A stretch of DNA of 64,000 nucleotides from CAVSWT01 sp963731745 (GTDB lineage Bacteria > Bacteroidota > Ignavibacteria > Ignavibacteriales > Ignavibacteriaceae). The notes beneath the pieces were generated by a model that did no database searches, was not told where the DNA came from, and saw only the letters and a list, made by a program, of their open reading frames with translations. A program made the translations under genes and the position numbers. The DNA lies in contig CAVSWT010000028.1 of assembly GCA_963731745.1 (NCBI GenBank), positions 158,494 to 222,493 on the forward strand, written 5' to 3'. Shown here piece by piece: positions 18,203 to 28,319 of this stretch. Positions within the stretch are counted from its first letter, which is position 1. Every line of letters starts with the position of its first letter.

Positions 18203-20869
18203 ATGAAAAAAAAATTTTTATATTTATTCATTCTTACATTATCATTTCCCATCTCTGCTCAAAATTATCCTTATAAAAATCCAAATTTATCAATTGATAA
18301 AAGAGTTGAAGATTTATTGTCACGGATGACTTTGGAAGAAAAATTTTGGCAGCTTTATATGATTCCCGGAGATTTAAGAGACGGCAAACAAAAATACAAA
18401 AATGGAATATTTGGTCTGCAGCTTAATACCAAAGCCAAATCTGACAATGCCACTGAACAAATGATGCAATATGAAAATGCCGGGTCTGCGGAGTCGGAAG
18501 CAAATGAAATAAATGAAATGCAAAAATATTTTGTAGAAGACACACGATTGGGAATCCCCATCATCCCATTTGATGAAGCTCTCCACGGATTGATAAGGCC
18601 TGGAGCTACAGCTTTTCCTCAATCAATTGGATTAGCTGCAACCTTCGATGTTAATCTTATGAGTGAAGCTGCAAAAGCAATTGCAATGGAAGTTAAGTCG
18701 AGAGGAATAAGACAAATTTTATCCCCGGTAATAAATATTGCCCGTGATGTTAGATGGGGACGAACTGAAGAAACATACGGCGAAGACCCGTTCTTAACAA
18801 CTCAAATGGGAGTTGCATTTATTTCCGAGTTTGAAGAATTGGGAGTTATTACAACTCCAAAACATTTTGTTGCAAATGTGGGAGACGGAGGAAGAGACAG
18901 TTACCCGATACAGTATAATGAAAGAATGATGGATGAAGTTTATTTCCCGGCATTCAAAGCAGCAGTTCAAAAAGCAAATGCAACTTCAATAATGATTTCA
19001 TATAATTCTTACGATGGGACTCCTTGTTCTGCGAATGATTGGCTTCTGAATAAAAAATTAAAAAATGAATGGGGATTCAAAGGCTTTGTCATTTCTGATG
19101 CCGGGGCAATTGGAGGGGCCAAGGACCTACACGGCACTGTTGTCAGTTATACTGAAGCTACAAAAAACGCAATTGACGGCGGGTTAGATGTAATTCTTCA
19201 AACTTCATATTCGCAATATCCAATTTTCTTTGATGCTTTTAATAAAGGGCTGATAAAAGAATCAACAATAAATAATGCTGTTCGAAGAGTTCTTCGAGCA
19301 AAATTTGAATTAGGATTATTTGAAAATCCTTATGTGAATGTTGAAGATGCCAAAAATATTAATGGCAATTCCGAACATCGTGAACTTGCATATAAAGCTG
19401 CTCAGGAATCAATAGTACTTTTAAAAAATGCAAAGAATGTTCTTCCATTAAAAAAAGATTTAAAGAAAATTGCTGTTATCGGTACTGATGCTGTTGAAGG
19501 AAGGCTTGGTGGATATAGCGGCCCTGGAAATAATGTTATCAGCATACTCGATGGAATAAAAGAAAAAGTTAAAAATGTTGCTGAAGTAAAATATTCAGCG
19601 GGCTGCGGAAGAGAGGATAAAGAATTTACAATTATACCCGCTAAAAATTTATTTTGTATGGAAAATGGGAAAAAGCACGCAGGCTTACTTGGTAAATATT
19701 TTAATAATCCGAATTTTATAGGCAAACCTGCATTTACAAGAATTGATGATAATATGGATTTTAGATGGACACTCTTTTCTCCGGATCAGGAAAAATTAGA
19801 TTATGATTGGTATTCTGTTATGTGGGAAGGAAAAATCATTGGTCCAAAAAACGGGATGGTAAGCATTGGTATTGAAGGAAACGATGGTTACAAATTATTT
19901 ATTAATGATAAATTGATTATTGATGATTGGATTCAAAAATCTTATGGTAAAACAACAACCCAATATGATTTTCAAAAAGGAAAAGAATACGATATCAAAA
20001 TTGAATTTTACACAACTGCAGGAAATACAAGATTAAAACTTATATGGAATGAAGGAGTAAATAATAATTGGCAGCAGGAAATAAATGATGCTGTTAAAAA
20101 TGCAAAGCAAAGTGATGCCGCAGTTATCGTAGCAGGTATTGACGAAGGTGAATTCCGGGATAGAGCATTATTGAGATTGCCGGGGCATCAAGAAGAATTA
20201 ATAAAAGAAGTCGCAAAAACCGGTACTCCGACAGTTGTTATTCTGGTTGGTGGAAGTGCAATAACAATGAAAAATTGGATAGATGATATTCCCGGAATAA
20301 TTGATGTCTGGTACCCTGGCGAAGCCGGTGGTAAAGCAGTTGCTGATGTTTTATTTGGTGATTATAATCCGGCGGGAAGATTGCCGATAACATTTCCGGT
20401 AGATGAAGGACAATTGCCTTTATTTTATAATCATAAACCCACCGGCAGAGGCGATGACTATATAAATCTTACAGGCCAGCCGTTATTTCCATTTGGCTAT
20501 GGATTAAGCTATACAAATTTTGAGTACAGTGATTTGGTTTTAGATAAAAAGGAAATTTCCCAAAACGAAAATGTCATTGCACGATTCAAAATAAAAAATT
20601 CCGGTAAAGTGGACGGCGATGAAGTTGTTCAATTATATATTAAGGATTTATTCGCATCCGTCGCGAGGCCGGTAATTGAACTAAAAGGATTTCAGCGATT
20701 CCATCTTTCCGCCGGAGAAACAAAAAATGTTGAATTTAATATTACACCGGAACTACTATCTATGTTAAATAAAGAGTTGATAACTCTCGTAGAATCGGGA
20801 GATTTTAGAATTATGTTCGGCAGTTCATCTAAGGATATTAGATTAAGAACTACAATAAAAGTTAAATAG
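18203..20869 (+). CDS. GH3 beta-glycosidase with inserted PA14 domain, exported
   Basis: Glycoside hydrolase family 3 enzyme of 888 residues with signal peptide ending PISAQ. The N-terminal TIM barrel has TLEEKFWQL, RWGRTEETYGEDPFL, the TTPKHFVAN motif and nucleophile Asp299 in GFVISDAGAI. In the second domain are QESIVLLKNAKNVLPL and GTDAVEGRLGGYSG; a PA14 insert occupies about 490-620 (LLGKYFNNPNF, IEGNDGYKLFIND). Then come the WYPGEAGG and FPFGYGLSYT motifs and a C-terminal fibronectin III-like domain. PA14-bearing GH3 enzymes are usually beta-glucosidases or beta-xylosidases; in this operon a beta-linked glycan sugar is possible but unproven. GH38 lies upstream and the sulfatase 53 bases downstream. 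Confidence 0.93.
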   Translation: MKKKFLYLFILTLSFPISAQNYPYKNPNLSIDKRVEDLLSRMTLEEKFWQLYMIPGDLRDGKQKYKNGIFGLQLNTKAKSDNATEQMMQYENAGSAESEANEINEMQKYFVEDTRLGIPIIPFDEALHGLIRPGATAFPQSIGLAATFDVNLMSEAAKAIAMEVKSRGIRQILSPVINIARDVRWGRTEETYGEDPFLTTQMGVAFISEFEELGVITTPKHFVANVGDGGRDSYPIQYNERMMDEVYFPAFKAAVQKANATSIMISYNSYDGTPCSANDWLLNKKLKNEWGFKGFVISDAGAIGGAKDLHGTVVSYTEATKNAIDGGLDVILQTSYSQYPIFFDAFNKGLIKESTINNAVRRVLRAKFELGLFENPYVNVEDAKNINGNSEHRELAYKAAQESIVLLKNAKNVLPLKKDLKKIAVIGTDAVEGRLGGYSGPGNNVISILDGIKEKVKNVAEVKYSAGCGREDKEFTIIPAKNLFCMENGKKHAGLLGKYFNNPNFIGKPAFTRIDDNMDFRWTLFSPDQEKLDYDWYSVMWEGKIIGPKNGMVSIGIEGNDGYKLFINDKLIIDDWIQKSYGKTTTQYDFQKGKEYDIKIEFYTTAGNTRLKLIWNEGVNNNWQQEINDAVKNAKQSDAAVIVAGIDEGEFRDRALLRLPGHQEELIKEVAKTGTPTVVILVGGSAITMKNWIDDIPGIIDVWYPGEAGGKAVADVLFGDYNPAGRLPITFPVDEGQLPLFYNHKPTGRGDDYINLTGQPLFPFGYGLSYTNFEYSDLVLDKKEISQNENVIARFKIKNSGKVDGDEVVQLYIKDLFASVARPVIELKGFQRFHLSAGETKNVEFNITPELLSMLNKELITLVESGDFRIMFGSSSKDIRLRTTIKVK

Positions 20870-20922
20870 GTTAATAAATTTCTTATAGTTCAAAACTAAT
20901 TTGAACCATTGGGAGAACTATT

Positions 20923-22887
20923 ATGTCGCATATTTCAAGAAGAAAATTTATAGCGAATGTCGGAAAAAGTATTTCATTAGCTGCAATAGCTCCCTATCTG
21001 TCTTCTTATGAGCTTTTATCAGAAGAAGAATTACCCAATATAATTATCATATTTACTGATGATTTAGGATATGCAGACATTGGGTCATTCGGAGCAAAAG
21101 GATATAAAACTCCCAATCTTGATCAGATGGCAAAAGAAGGAATGATCTTCACAGATTTTCATGACGCAACTGCAGTCTGCAGTGCATCCAGAGCAGCTTT
21201 ATTAACAGGATGTTATTCTGAAAGAGTAAGTATACGCGGAGCTTTAAATCCTTCAGCGACAGTCGGATTAAATCCAAAAGAAGAAAACATTGCCCGCTTA
21301 TTAAAAAAGAAAAATTATAAAACTGCAATTTTCGGCAAATGGCATTTAGGCCATCACAAACAGTTTTTACCTTTGCAGCAAGGCTTTGATGAATATTTTG
21401 GATTGCCGTATTCAAATGATATGTGGCCCGTTGGTTACGACGGCAAGCCAATTGAAGACAGTTGGAAATCGGGTTATCCGGAGTTAAAATTAATTGATGG
21501 TAATGAACCGGTTGAAATTGTAAAAGATTTGAATGATCAGGCTCAATTAACAACTAAGTACACTGAGCATGCTTTAAAATTCATAAATAATAATGCGGAG
21601 AGAAATTTCTTTCTATATTTAGCTCATTCAATGCCTCACGTTCCAATTGCTGTTTCTGATAAATTTAAAGGCAAAAGTGAAAGAGGATTATTCGGAGACG
21701 TGATTGAGGAAATAGATTGGTCAACCGGCGAAATATTTAAATCATTAAAAGAAAATGGAATAGATGAAAAAACACTTGTGATATTCACAAGCGATAATGG
21801 GCCGTGGTTAAATTTTGGTAATCATTCCGGTTCTGCTTATCCCTTGCGTGAAGGCAAAGGCACAATGTGGGAAGGCGGAGATAGAGTCCCATGTGTTATC
21901 AGATGGCCGGGAAAAATAAAACCGAATACAAAATGCGATAAGATGGCATCGACAATTGATTTACTTCCGACTCTTGCTGAAATTACAAAAGCCGAACTTC
22001 CCAAAAATAAAATTGACGGAGTGAACATTCTGCCTTTGTTATACAATGAAAAAGATGCAAATCCCAGAGATGAATTTTGGTATTACTATGATTACGATTT
22101 AATCGCAGTTCGTAAAAATGAATGGAAACTTTATTTCCCATGTGTGCAGAGAAGCTATGAAGGAATGGTGCCAGGCAAAGATGGATTCCCGGGAAAAACC
22201 TGGCAAAAAGAAATTAGTTATGAATTATACAACTTAAAGGATGACGTTGAAGAAAAAATAAATGTTATTGATAAACATCCGGAAATTGTAGAGCAGTTAA
22301 AAAAAATTGGAGATAAAGCAAGGTATGAATTAGGCGATCGGTTAACAGGAATAAAAGGTAAAGAAAATAGAGAGCCAGGAAGAATTGGTGAAAGCAGGGT
22401 CAAATTTATAAATCACCTGGCAGTTGGTAAATCAATCGAATTGATAAACCTTCCAAATAAAAAATATGGAAGTGGAAATAAATCAATCCTAATTGACGGC
22501 TGGGCGGGATCATATGACTTTAATGACGGAAATTGGCTTGGTTTTGAAGGAACCGATTTTGAATCCGTAATAGATTTAGGAGAGGTTAAATCAATTAAAA
22601 ATATTTCTGCAAGTTTTCTAGAGAATCAAAGTTCATGGATTTTCTTGCCCGAAGAAGTTAAATATTTTATTTCGAATGATGATAAAAATTTTAGAGAAAT
22701 TTCATCGTTCAGCCAAAATATAAAACCGAATCTAAATATGGAAGCGAAAGAGTTCAATAAATCATTTATAAATGAAAGCTGCAGATTCATTAAAATAGCT
22801 GCTAAAAATATTAAAATATGTCCCCCATGGCATCAAGGGAAAGGTGGAAACGCCTGGATATTTATTGATGAGATTTATATAAAATAA
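20923..22887 (+). CDS. Type I sulfatase, Tat-exported, with C-terminal discoidin-like module
   Basis: S1-family sulfatase that removes sulfate esters from glycans. The N-terminus has a twin-arginine signal (SRRKF) with a short hydrophobic stretch. Metal-binding IIIFTDDLGYADIGS is followed by the formylglycine motif C-S-A-S-R at Cys86-Arg90 and the helix AALLTGCYSERV; GKWHLGHH and FTSDNGPW complete the active site. Cys at the modified position implies maturation by a radical-SAM or other formylglycine-generating enzyme encoded elsewhere. The last 135 or so residues form a separate beta-rich module (NDGNWLGFEG, WIFLPEEVKYF, GNAWIFIDEIYIK) repeated at the end of the next gene. The next gene starts three bases after this stop. 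Confidence 0.93.
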   Translation: MSHISRRKFIANVGKSISLAAIAPYLSSYELLSEEELPNIIIIFTDDLGYADIGSFGAKGYKTPNLDQMAKEGMIFTDFHDATAVCSASRAALLTGCYSERVSIRGALNPSATVGLNPKEENIARLLKKKNYKTAIFGKWHLGHHKQFLPLQQGFDEYFGLPYSNDMWPVGYDGKPIEDSWKSGYPELKLIDGNEPVEIVKDLNDQAQLTTKYTEHALKFINNNAERNFFLYLAHSMPHVPIAVSDKFKGKSERGLFGDVIEEIDWSTGEIFKSLKENGIDEKTLVIFTSDNGPWLNFGNHSGSAYPLREGKGTMWEGGDRVPCVIRWPGKIKPNTKCDKMASTIDLLPTLAEITKAELPKNKIDGVNILPLLYNEKDANPRDEFWYYYDYDLIAVRKNEWKLYFPCVQRSYEGMVPGKDGFPGKTWQKEISYELYNLKDDVEEKINVIDKHPEIVEQLKKIGDKARYELGDRLTGIKGKENREPGRIGESRVKFINHLAVGKSIELINLPNKKYGSGNKSILIDGWAGSYDFNDGNWLGFEGTDFESVIDLGEVKSIKNISASFLENQSSWIFLPEEVKYFISNDDKNFREISSFSQNIKPNLNMEAKEFNKSFINESCRFIKIAAKNIKICPPWHQGKGGNAWIFIDEIYIK

Positions 22888-22890
22888 TCT

Positions 22891-25603
22891 ATGAAACTTC
22901 TATTTAGTTTTATCTACCTGTACATTATTTTATTATCATTTTCCTTTTCATTCGGCCAAACAACGAAAAATAATTCCACGCTCGAATCTGTCAGACAAAA
23001 ACTGACTTCAGATTTTTTCACACGATTATATTCCAATACATATTATAGTCTTATTTCCAGAATTGAAGCCGACGGTTATTTACAGGAATCAATGACAGGC
23101 CAATATGATGGTGAATACTGCCGAACCGTGGGTGCAATGGTTCCATTATTAGTCGAAACTAAAAATTACGAAAAAGCCGAATTGATGCTGAAGTTTGTTT
23201 TTCAAACCATGAAAGCAAATGGAATGAATAGAGTTCCCCATGTAATAGGGAAAAAATATTCATAAAGTAAATCAAACCAGAGATTCCGTGTACATAATTG
23301 GAAAGACAGATCAGATAGATGGACAAGTACATAACATTCTAGCGTGGGCGAAACTTGCACTTGCTCGCGGGCATACTTTATTTGAAGACAGCACATGGAA
23401 TTTAGTTTCTGATTTAATGGATCGGTCAACCGAAGAACCATACTTTGGATCAAACAAAAATGGTTTTATTCCTGAACTTATTTTCAATTTTAATTTTGAA
23501 CATTCTCGTCCGATTCCAACCAATTATGATTTACTCACTCAATGTTTTGTTGGCGCTGCCCTCACATCAATGATAAAAGTAGCAGTAATTAGGAATGATG
23601 TTCCTAAAGCAAAAAGATGGACAGAGCGCTTGAATAATTTAAAATTTGGAATTGAAAAATATATGACAAGAAAGGTAGACGGTAAGCAAGTCTATCTTGA
23701 ACTTTTATCAAAAGACAAAAACGACAACAAACCATTTTTCGGATATAGCTGGGTGAACCTTTCCCCAATTGCTGCTCAATGGTCGCCGCTCAATTTTGAA
23801 GTTCTGCGCAATACTGTTAAAGAAATGGAGAATCACACAATTCAAGAATGGAATAACATAAAATGGATGCCTACAGAATGGTGGCCGAACGGAGATTTTT
23901 CAGGACAGATAATAGGAAAAGGCATCGGCTGGGAAATTGAATTTAATAGAGAAATAAAAAATTGGAAGCGCATAAATGAAATGTTTTCGATGCTGAAAAC
24001 AGTTCAAGGTGAAAACACAATCTTTATGGAAAATAGTTTTCTTACTACTGGTTCAAATCAAGAAGTACCAAGAATGAATAAATCTAAACTGGACAAAATG
24101 AAATATGGAATCTGGAAAATAGTTGATCAAGGAAATGGTGAACAAGCTGCGTGGTGGTGCTGGGCTATTGCACGGCTTAGGATAGGATTAGGTTTATCTG
24201 CAGTCCCGAAAAAATTATCTTCTATTCCTCAAATAAATATTTTGAAGGCGAAGAAAACTATAGCAGAAATCGAGATTAAGTGTCAGCCTGGAGAATCAAT
24301 TTTTTATACAATCGACGGGACTGAGCCGTCATTAAAATCTATTAAGTATAACGGAATTTTTAATGTTGATTTACCAGCCAAAATTAAAGCGGCGGCATAT
24401 AATGCTAATCAGACAGTCTCAAATATCAGCAGCAAAATTGTACTCTCCCCTATTAGCGGATTGGAGTATTCGTGTTTTGAATATATAGATAGCTACAAAA
24501 ATTTTAAGTGGCTTAACAATGAAGAATCTTATACAGGGTATTCCTATAATTTTGATCTTAAGAATTTTTCAATAATTCGTGAAAAATTTGGAATTAGCTG
24601 GAATGGTTTTCTAAAACTTAGAAGTGAAGGCGATTTTAAATTTTATATAATCGCATCCTGTCATGCAAAACTGATAATAGATGGGAATAATGTTTCAGTT
24701 GATGTAAATTCCATTTCTAATAAGCAGCCTATTAAAAATATTTATTTAAAAAAAGGAATTCACAATTTAGAATTAATTGCGGAATGCATTCCGCCCGAAA
24801 ATGACATTGAAATTTATTTTAGTCTGAATAACAAACCAAAGGAACTAGTTGATTCCAGCATGTTATTAACAAAGATTCCTGCAGATAAAAATGTTCTTCC
24901 ACCGCAAATCTTACCTTTCAAACCTGAATTTGATATTCAAGATAGTCTTTCTGTGACTATAAATTCATTTGACAATTCTGAAATCTTTTATACTCTGGAT
25001 GGAAGTGATCCAACTAAAAAATCTTTGAAATATGAAAAACCCATTAAAATAAATTCTTCATTAACAGTTAAGGCAGTTGTGTTGAAAGATGATGATATAA
25101 GTCCTGTGTCAATCATGAATTATAAACAAACTGAAAACATTAAAATCGATTTAAATTTTCAACCAAGTCCAAAATACAAAGCAATAGGTTCAGCAACTTT
25201 AATCGATGGAATTTACGGTTCAACAAATTTGAACGACGGCAACTGGCTTGGTTTTGAAGGTGATGATTTAGATGCTGCTTTTGATCTGCGTAAAGAAAAA
25301 GTTGTTAATGAGATTGAGATTGGGTTCCTTAATAATCCGGGCTCGTGGATTTTTTTGCCAAAAGAAATTAAATTTTTTGTTTCATCGGATGGGAAAAAAT
25401 ATAAAGAAATTTATGACGTGAAGCCTGATTCAACAACGCAGCACAGTAAAATATCTGAAAAGAAAGAATACGATGTACAGTTAAAAAATGAAAAAGTCAG
25501 GTTTATCCGAATCATAGCAAAAAATATTGGGGTTTGTCCCAAATGGCATCCAGGCGATGGCAATAAAGCGTGGATTTTTGTAGATGAGATAACAATCAAA
25601 TAA
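22891..25603 (+). CDS. Multi-domain (alpha/alpha)6-type glycosidase of unassigned family (one-base frame break)
   Basis: Exported protein of about 900 residues, last gene of the glycan operon. Signal peptide ends FSFGQ. The catalytic part (about 25-440) is helical, with GQYDGEYCRTVGAMVPLL, KTDQIDGQVHN, MPTEWWPNGDFSGQ and GNGEQAAWWCW segments typical of six-hairpin glycosidases; I cannot place it in a numbered family. After it come a chitobiase C-terminal-like domain (FYTIDGTEPS), a PA14-like domain (about 550-680), a second chitobiase C-terminal-like domain (FYTLDGSDPT), and a discoidin-like module shared with the sulfatase. The frame breaks at 23251-23256, a run of six A; with five A the sequence reads VIGKNIHKVNQTRDSVYIIG without interruption. 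I annotate one gene. Confidence 0.75.
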
Positions 25604-25619
25604 GTCAATTATCTGATTA

Positions 25620-25892
25620 TCAAATCCCCATGTTACTCAAAGTATGAATAACAAGATGAATTGATTCCGCTAATTCAGGATGTTCGGATTCAAAATTTGC
25701 AGCAGTATCTTTTAAATTACTAATTAGATCATCCTTTTCATCAACAACTTTTTCTTCAGGTTCGTTTAAAAGATTTTTAATATCGTTAGAAATTTGCAGC
25801 AAAATATTTTTTGATTCATTATCAAGAGAAGAAACTTTGCGAAGCTCTTCATGCATTTTCTCAAGACTCTGATGTAATTCGTTTTGACTCAT
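25620..25892 (-). CDS. DUF4404 family protein
   Basis: Small, acidic, largely helical cytoplasmic protein of 90 residues. The pattern (ELHQSLEKMHEELRKV near the start, DIKNLL in the middle, FESEHPELAESIHLVIHTLS and terminal NMGI) matches the DUF4404 family as I remember it. No function is known. It is convergent with the glycan operon, whose stop is 16 bases away, and lies downstream of the exporter operon on the same strand with a 90-base gap, so it may be independent. Confidence 0.65.
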   Translation of the reverse strand: MSQNELHQSLEKMHEELRKVSSLDNESKNILLQISNDIKNLLNEPEEKVVDEKDDLISNLKDTAANFESEHPELAESIHLVIHTLSNMGI

Positions 25893-25982
25893 TTTTTTCC
25901 TAACTATGAATTCAGATTATTAATAATTCTAAATTAAGTAAATATTTTTATGAGTCAAATAGAATTGAAAACAATAATAGTT

Positions 25983-27114
25983 CTATTCAAGCCGCTTCTG
26001 GAATCTTAAGGAACTCAGCAGTAAAATTAATAATCCCATCCCCAAAAGAATTGCTGTTTCCGGAATCAACTGGAAAAACCCATCACCCTTTAAAATTACT
26101 CCTCTTAAAATTGTAATGTAATATCTTAAGGGAATTAAATACGTTATGGGCTGAATCCATGAAGGCATGTTTTCAATTGCAAAAGCAAAACCCGATAGAA
26201 AATTCATCGGCAGCAATACGCCAAACATTGCAACCATCATTGCCTGCTGCTGTGTTTTCGAAACGGTTGAAATAAATAATCCCAAACCTAAAGATGACAA
26301 CACATATATAAATGAAGCTACCATCAAAAAGAAAAAATCGCCTCTAACCGGGATACCAAACCAAAATACCATCACCGCCGTTACTAAAAGTACATCAACA
26401 AATCCGGCAACTACAAACGGAATAGTCTTACCGATTATTAATTGATATGGCTTAATAGGTGTAACAATAATTTGTTCAAAAGTGCCGATCTCTCTTTCTT
26501 TAACAATGCCCATTGCCATAAGCGTGGTAGTTATTATTGTTAAAATTAAACCCATTATTCCTGGAAGCATAAAGTATCTTGTTTTAAGATCAGGATTATA
26601 CCAAATTCTGATTTCCGGTGTAACCATGCTTGATACTGCAATCTTTAAGCCTGATTTATCTTTGGTATTTAACAAAATGTTTTGTGAATATTTTGATACT
26701 AACTTTGTAACGTAACCAAACGCTATTCCTGCTTTGTTTCCATCCGACCCGTCAAATAAAGCCTGGATATTAACTTGTTCGTTTCTTCCTAATTTTTTTT
26801 CAAAATCTTTAGGAATAACTAATGCCCACAAGCGCTTCTCCTTTGTTGATTTCATTTTCAATCTGACTATAATTATCTGCATAATCTTTTACAATAAAAT
26901 ATCCGGAGCTTTCAAACTTCTCAATAAAATCTCTGCTCGCAGCAGTTTTATCTTGATCATACACAATTGTATTAATATTGTTAATATCAAGATTGGCTGC
27001 GTAACCCAATAATATCAATTGTAAAATTGGAGCAATAAATATTATTCTAAAAAGTTTTGGATCTCTTTTTAATTGTAAAAATTCTTTTATTATTATGTTT
27101 ATTATTATTTTCAT
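25983..27114 (-). CDS. ABC-2 type permease (YbhR/YhhJ-like), one-base frame break
   Basis: Inner-membrane permease of an ABC-2 exporter, about 375 residues. Start LKRDPKLFRIIFIAPILQLI and a periplasmic domain with NTIVYDQDKTAASRDF, then five clustered membrane segments (EIGTFEQIIVTPIKPYQLI motif, VLSSLGLGLFIS, MNFLSGFAFAIENMP). The protein is homologous along its length to the neighbouring permease. The frame breaks at 26825-26827, a CCC on the + strand; with one C fewer, INKGEALV continues as ALVIPKDFEKKL, matching the neighbour's QVILVFPNDF. Most likely a consensus error. Last gene of the exporter operon. Confidence 0.82.
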
Positions 27115-27151
27115 TTTAAAAACCTTGTCAATGATATATTCTTCAACATTT

Positions 27152-28282
27152 TCAAGCAGTTTTATTTTTCTTATTGATTACAGAAGCCAATCCCAAAAAG
27201 AAACCATTGAATATCAATAAATATATTATCTGCTGCCAAAAAGCTTCTAATCCCACTCCTTTTAAAAGGATATCCCTCAATATTATTATATAAAATTTAA
27301 CAGGAGTAATATTTGTTAACACTTGAATTACCGGAGGCATGCTTTCGATTGGAAATACAAATCCAGAAAGTAAAAATGAAGGCAGCAAAGAAATTAACGC
27401 CGCCAATTGAAATGCAACCTGCTGCGACTCTGATATTGAGGATATAAGTATTCCCAAATTCAAACACGCAAACAGGAATATTAGCGTAGTAAGAAATAAA
27501 AGTAATACGCTTCCTTTTATTGTTATCCCAAATAAAAGATAACCGGCAAATAATATTGCGGAGGCAATCACCAAAGCAATTATAGAATATGGTGATGTCT
27601 TACCAACCAATAGTTCTAGTGATGATAACGGCGAAACATTAATTTGTTCAATTGTTCCCTTTTCTTTTTCCCTTACAATAGACATAGCGATTGAGATAAC
27701 TGCCGTCATAATTAAAATCATAGAAATGAGTCCCGGAATCAAATAAAGTGTTGAGTTCAAGTCCGGGTTAAACCAGAATCTTGGTTCAAGATTTATAGGG
27801 ACAAAAGCCTGCTTTCCTTTAATTGCCATAGCTTCTTGAGTGATTTTGCTATTAAAAGTTGCCGTTGCTGCATTCATATAGTTTGAGATAACTGATGCTG
27901 TATTCGCGTCTATTCCTTCAACAAGTATCTGGATTTTTGCTTCCTTGTTCGAATAAAGATTCCTTGAGAAATCATTTGGAAAAACTAAAATTACTTGAGC
28001 TTCGCCCTGATCCAATACTTCCCTTATTTTATTTTCCGAATCAATATGTCCTACAATATCAAAATAATTTGAGCTAGTCAGTCTATTAACAAATTCTCTT
28101 GAATCTACAGATTTATCCTGATCAAACACTACCATCTTTATATGGTGAACGTCAAAATTGATTGCATAGCCAAAAATTATAAGAAGCACAAAAGGAAATA
28201 CAAAAAGCACATACAACATTCTTGTATCACGTTTTAATTGCCTTACTTCCTTTTGTGCTATTGCAAAAATCCTTTTGAACAT
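27152..28282 (-). CDS. ABC-2 type permease (YbhS/YhhJ-like)
   Basis: Intact partner permease of 376 residues. Membrane segment 1 follows QLKRDTRMLYVLFVFPFVLL, then a periplasmic domain of about 140 residues (VVFDQDKSVDSREF), then five membrane segments containing EKGTIEQINVSPLSSLELLVG, LNLGILISSISESQQVAFQL and LLSGFVFPIESMP. It and the following permease probably form the heterodimeric pore driven by one or both of the upstream ATPases. It lies 37 bases after the second ATPase gene. The exported compound is unknown; YbhFSR-type systems handle cationic drugs or other hydrophobic molecules. Confidence 0.9.
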   Translation of the reverse strand: MFKRIFAIAQKEVRQLKRDTRMLYVLFVFPFVLLIIFGYAINFDVHHIKMVVFDQDKSVDSREFVNRLTSSNYFDIVGHIDSENKIREVLDQGEAQVILVFPNDFSRNLYSNKEAKIQILVEGIDANTASVISNYMNAATATFNSKITQEAMAIKGKQAFVPINLEPRFWFNPDLNSTLYLIPGLISMILIMTAVISIAMSIVREKEKGTIEQINVSPLSSLELLVGKTSPYSIIALVIASAILFAGYLLFGITIKGSVLLLFLTTLIFLFACLNLGILISSISESQQVAFQLAALISLLPSFLLSGFVFPIESMPPVIQVLTNITPVKFYIIILRDILLKGVGLEAFWQQIIYLLIFNGFFLGLASVINKKNKTA

Positions 28283-28319
28283 TATATTACTTTCTTATTA
28301 ATCAACTTTATTAACGATA

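Noticed and set aside
20923..22887. Complete SusC/SusD polysaccharide utilisation locus
   Set aside because: No TonB-dependent receptor or SusD-like lipoprotein exists in the window; the operon consists of exported enzymes only.
23202..23523. Minus-strand frames across the break in the last glycosidase gene
   Set aside because: Shadows of a coding sequence that is continuous on the + strand once one A is removed.
26167..27012. Several + strand frames inside the ABC permease gene
   Set aside because: Antisense of membrane helices gives long hydrophobic frames by composition; no start context and no homology visible.
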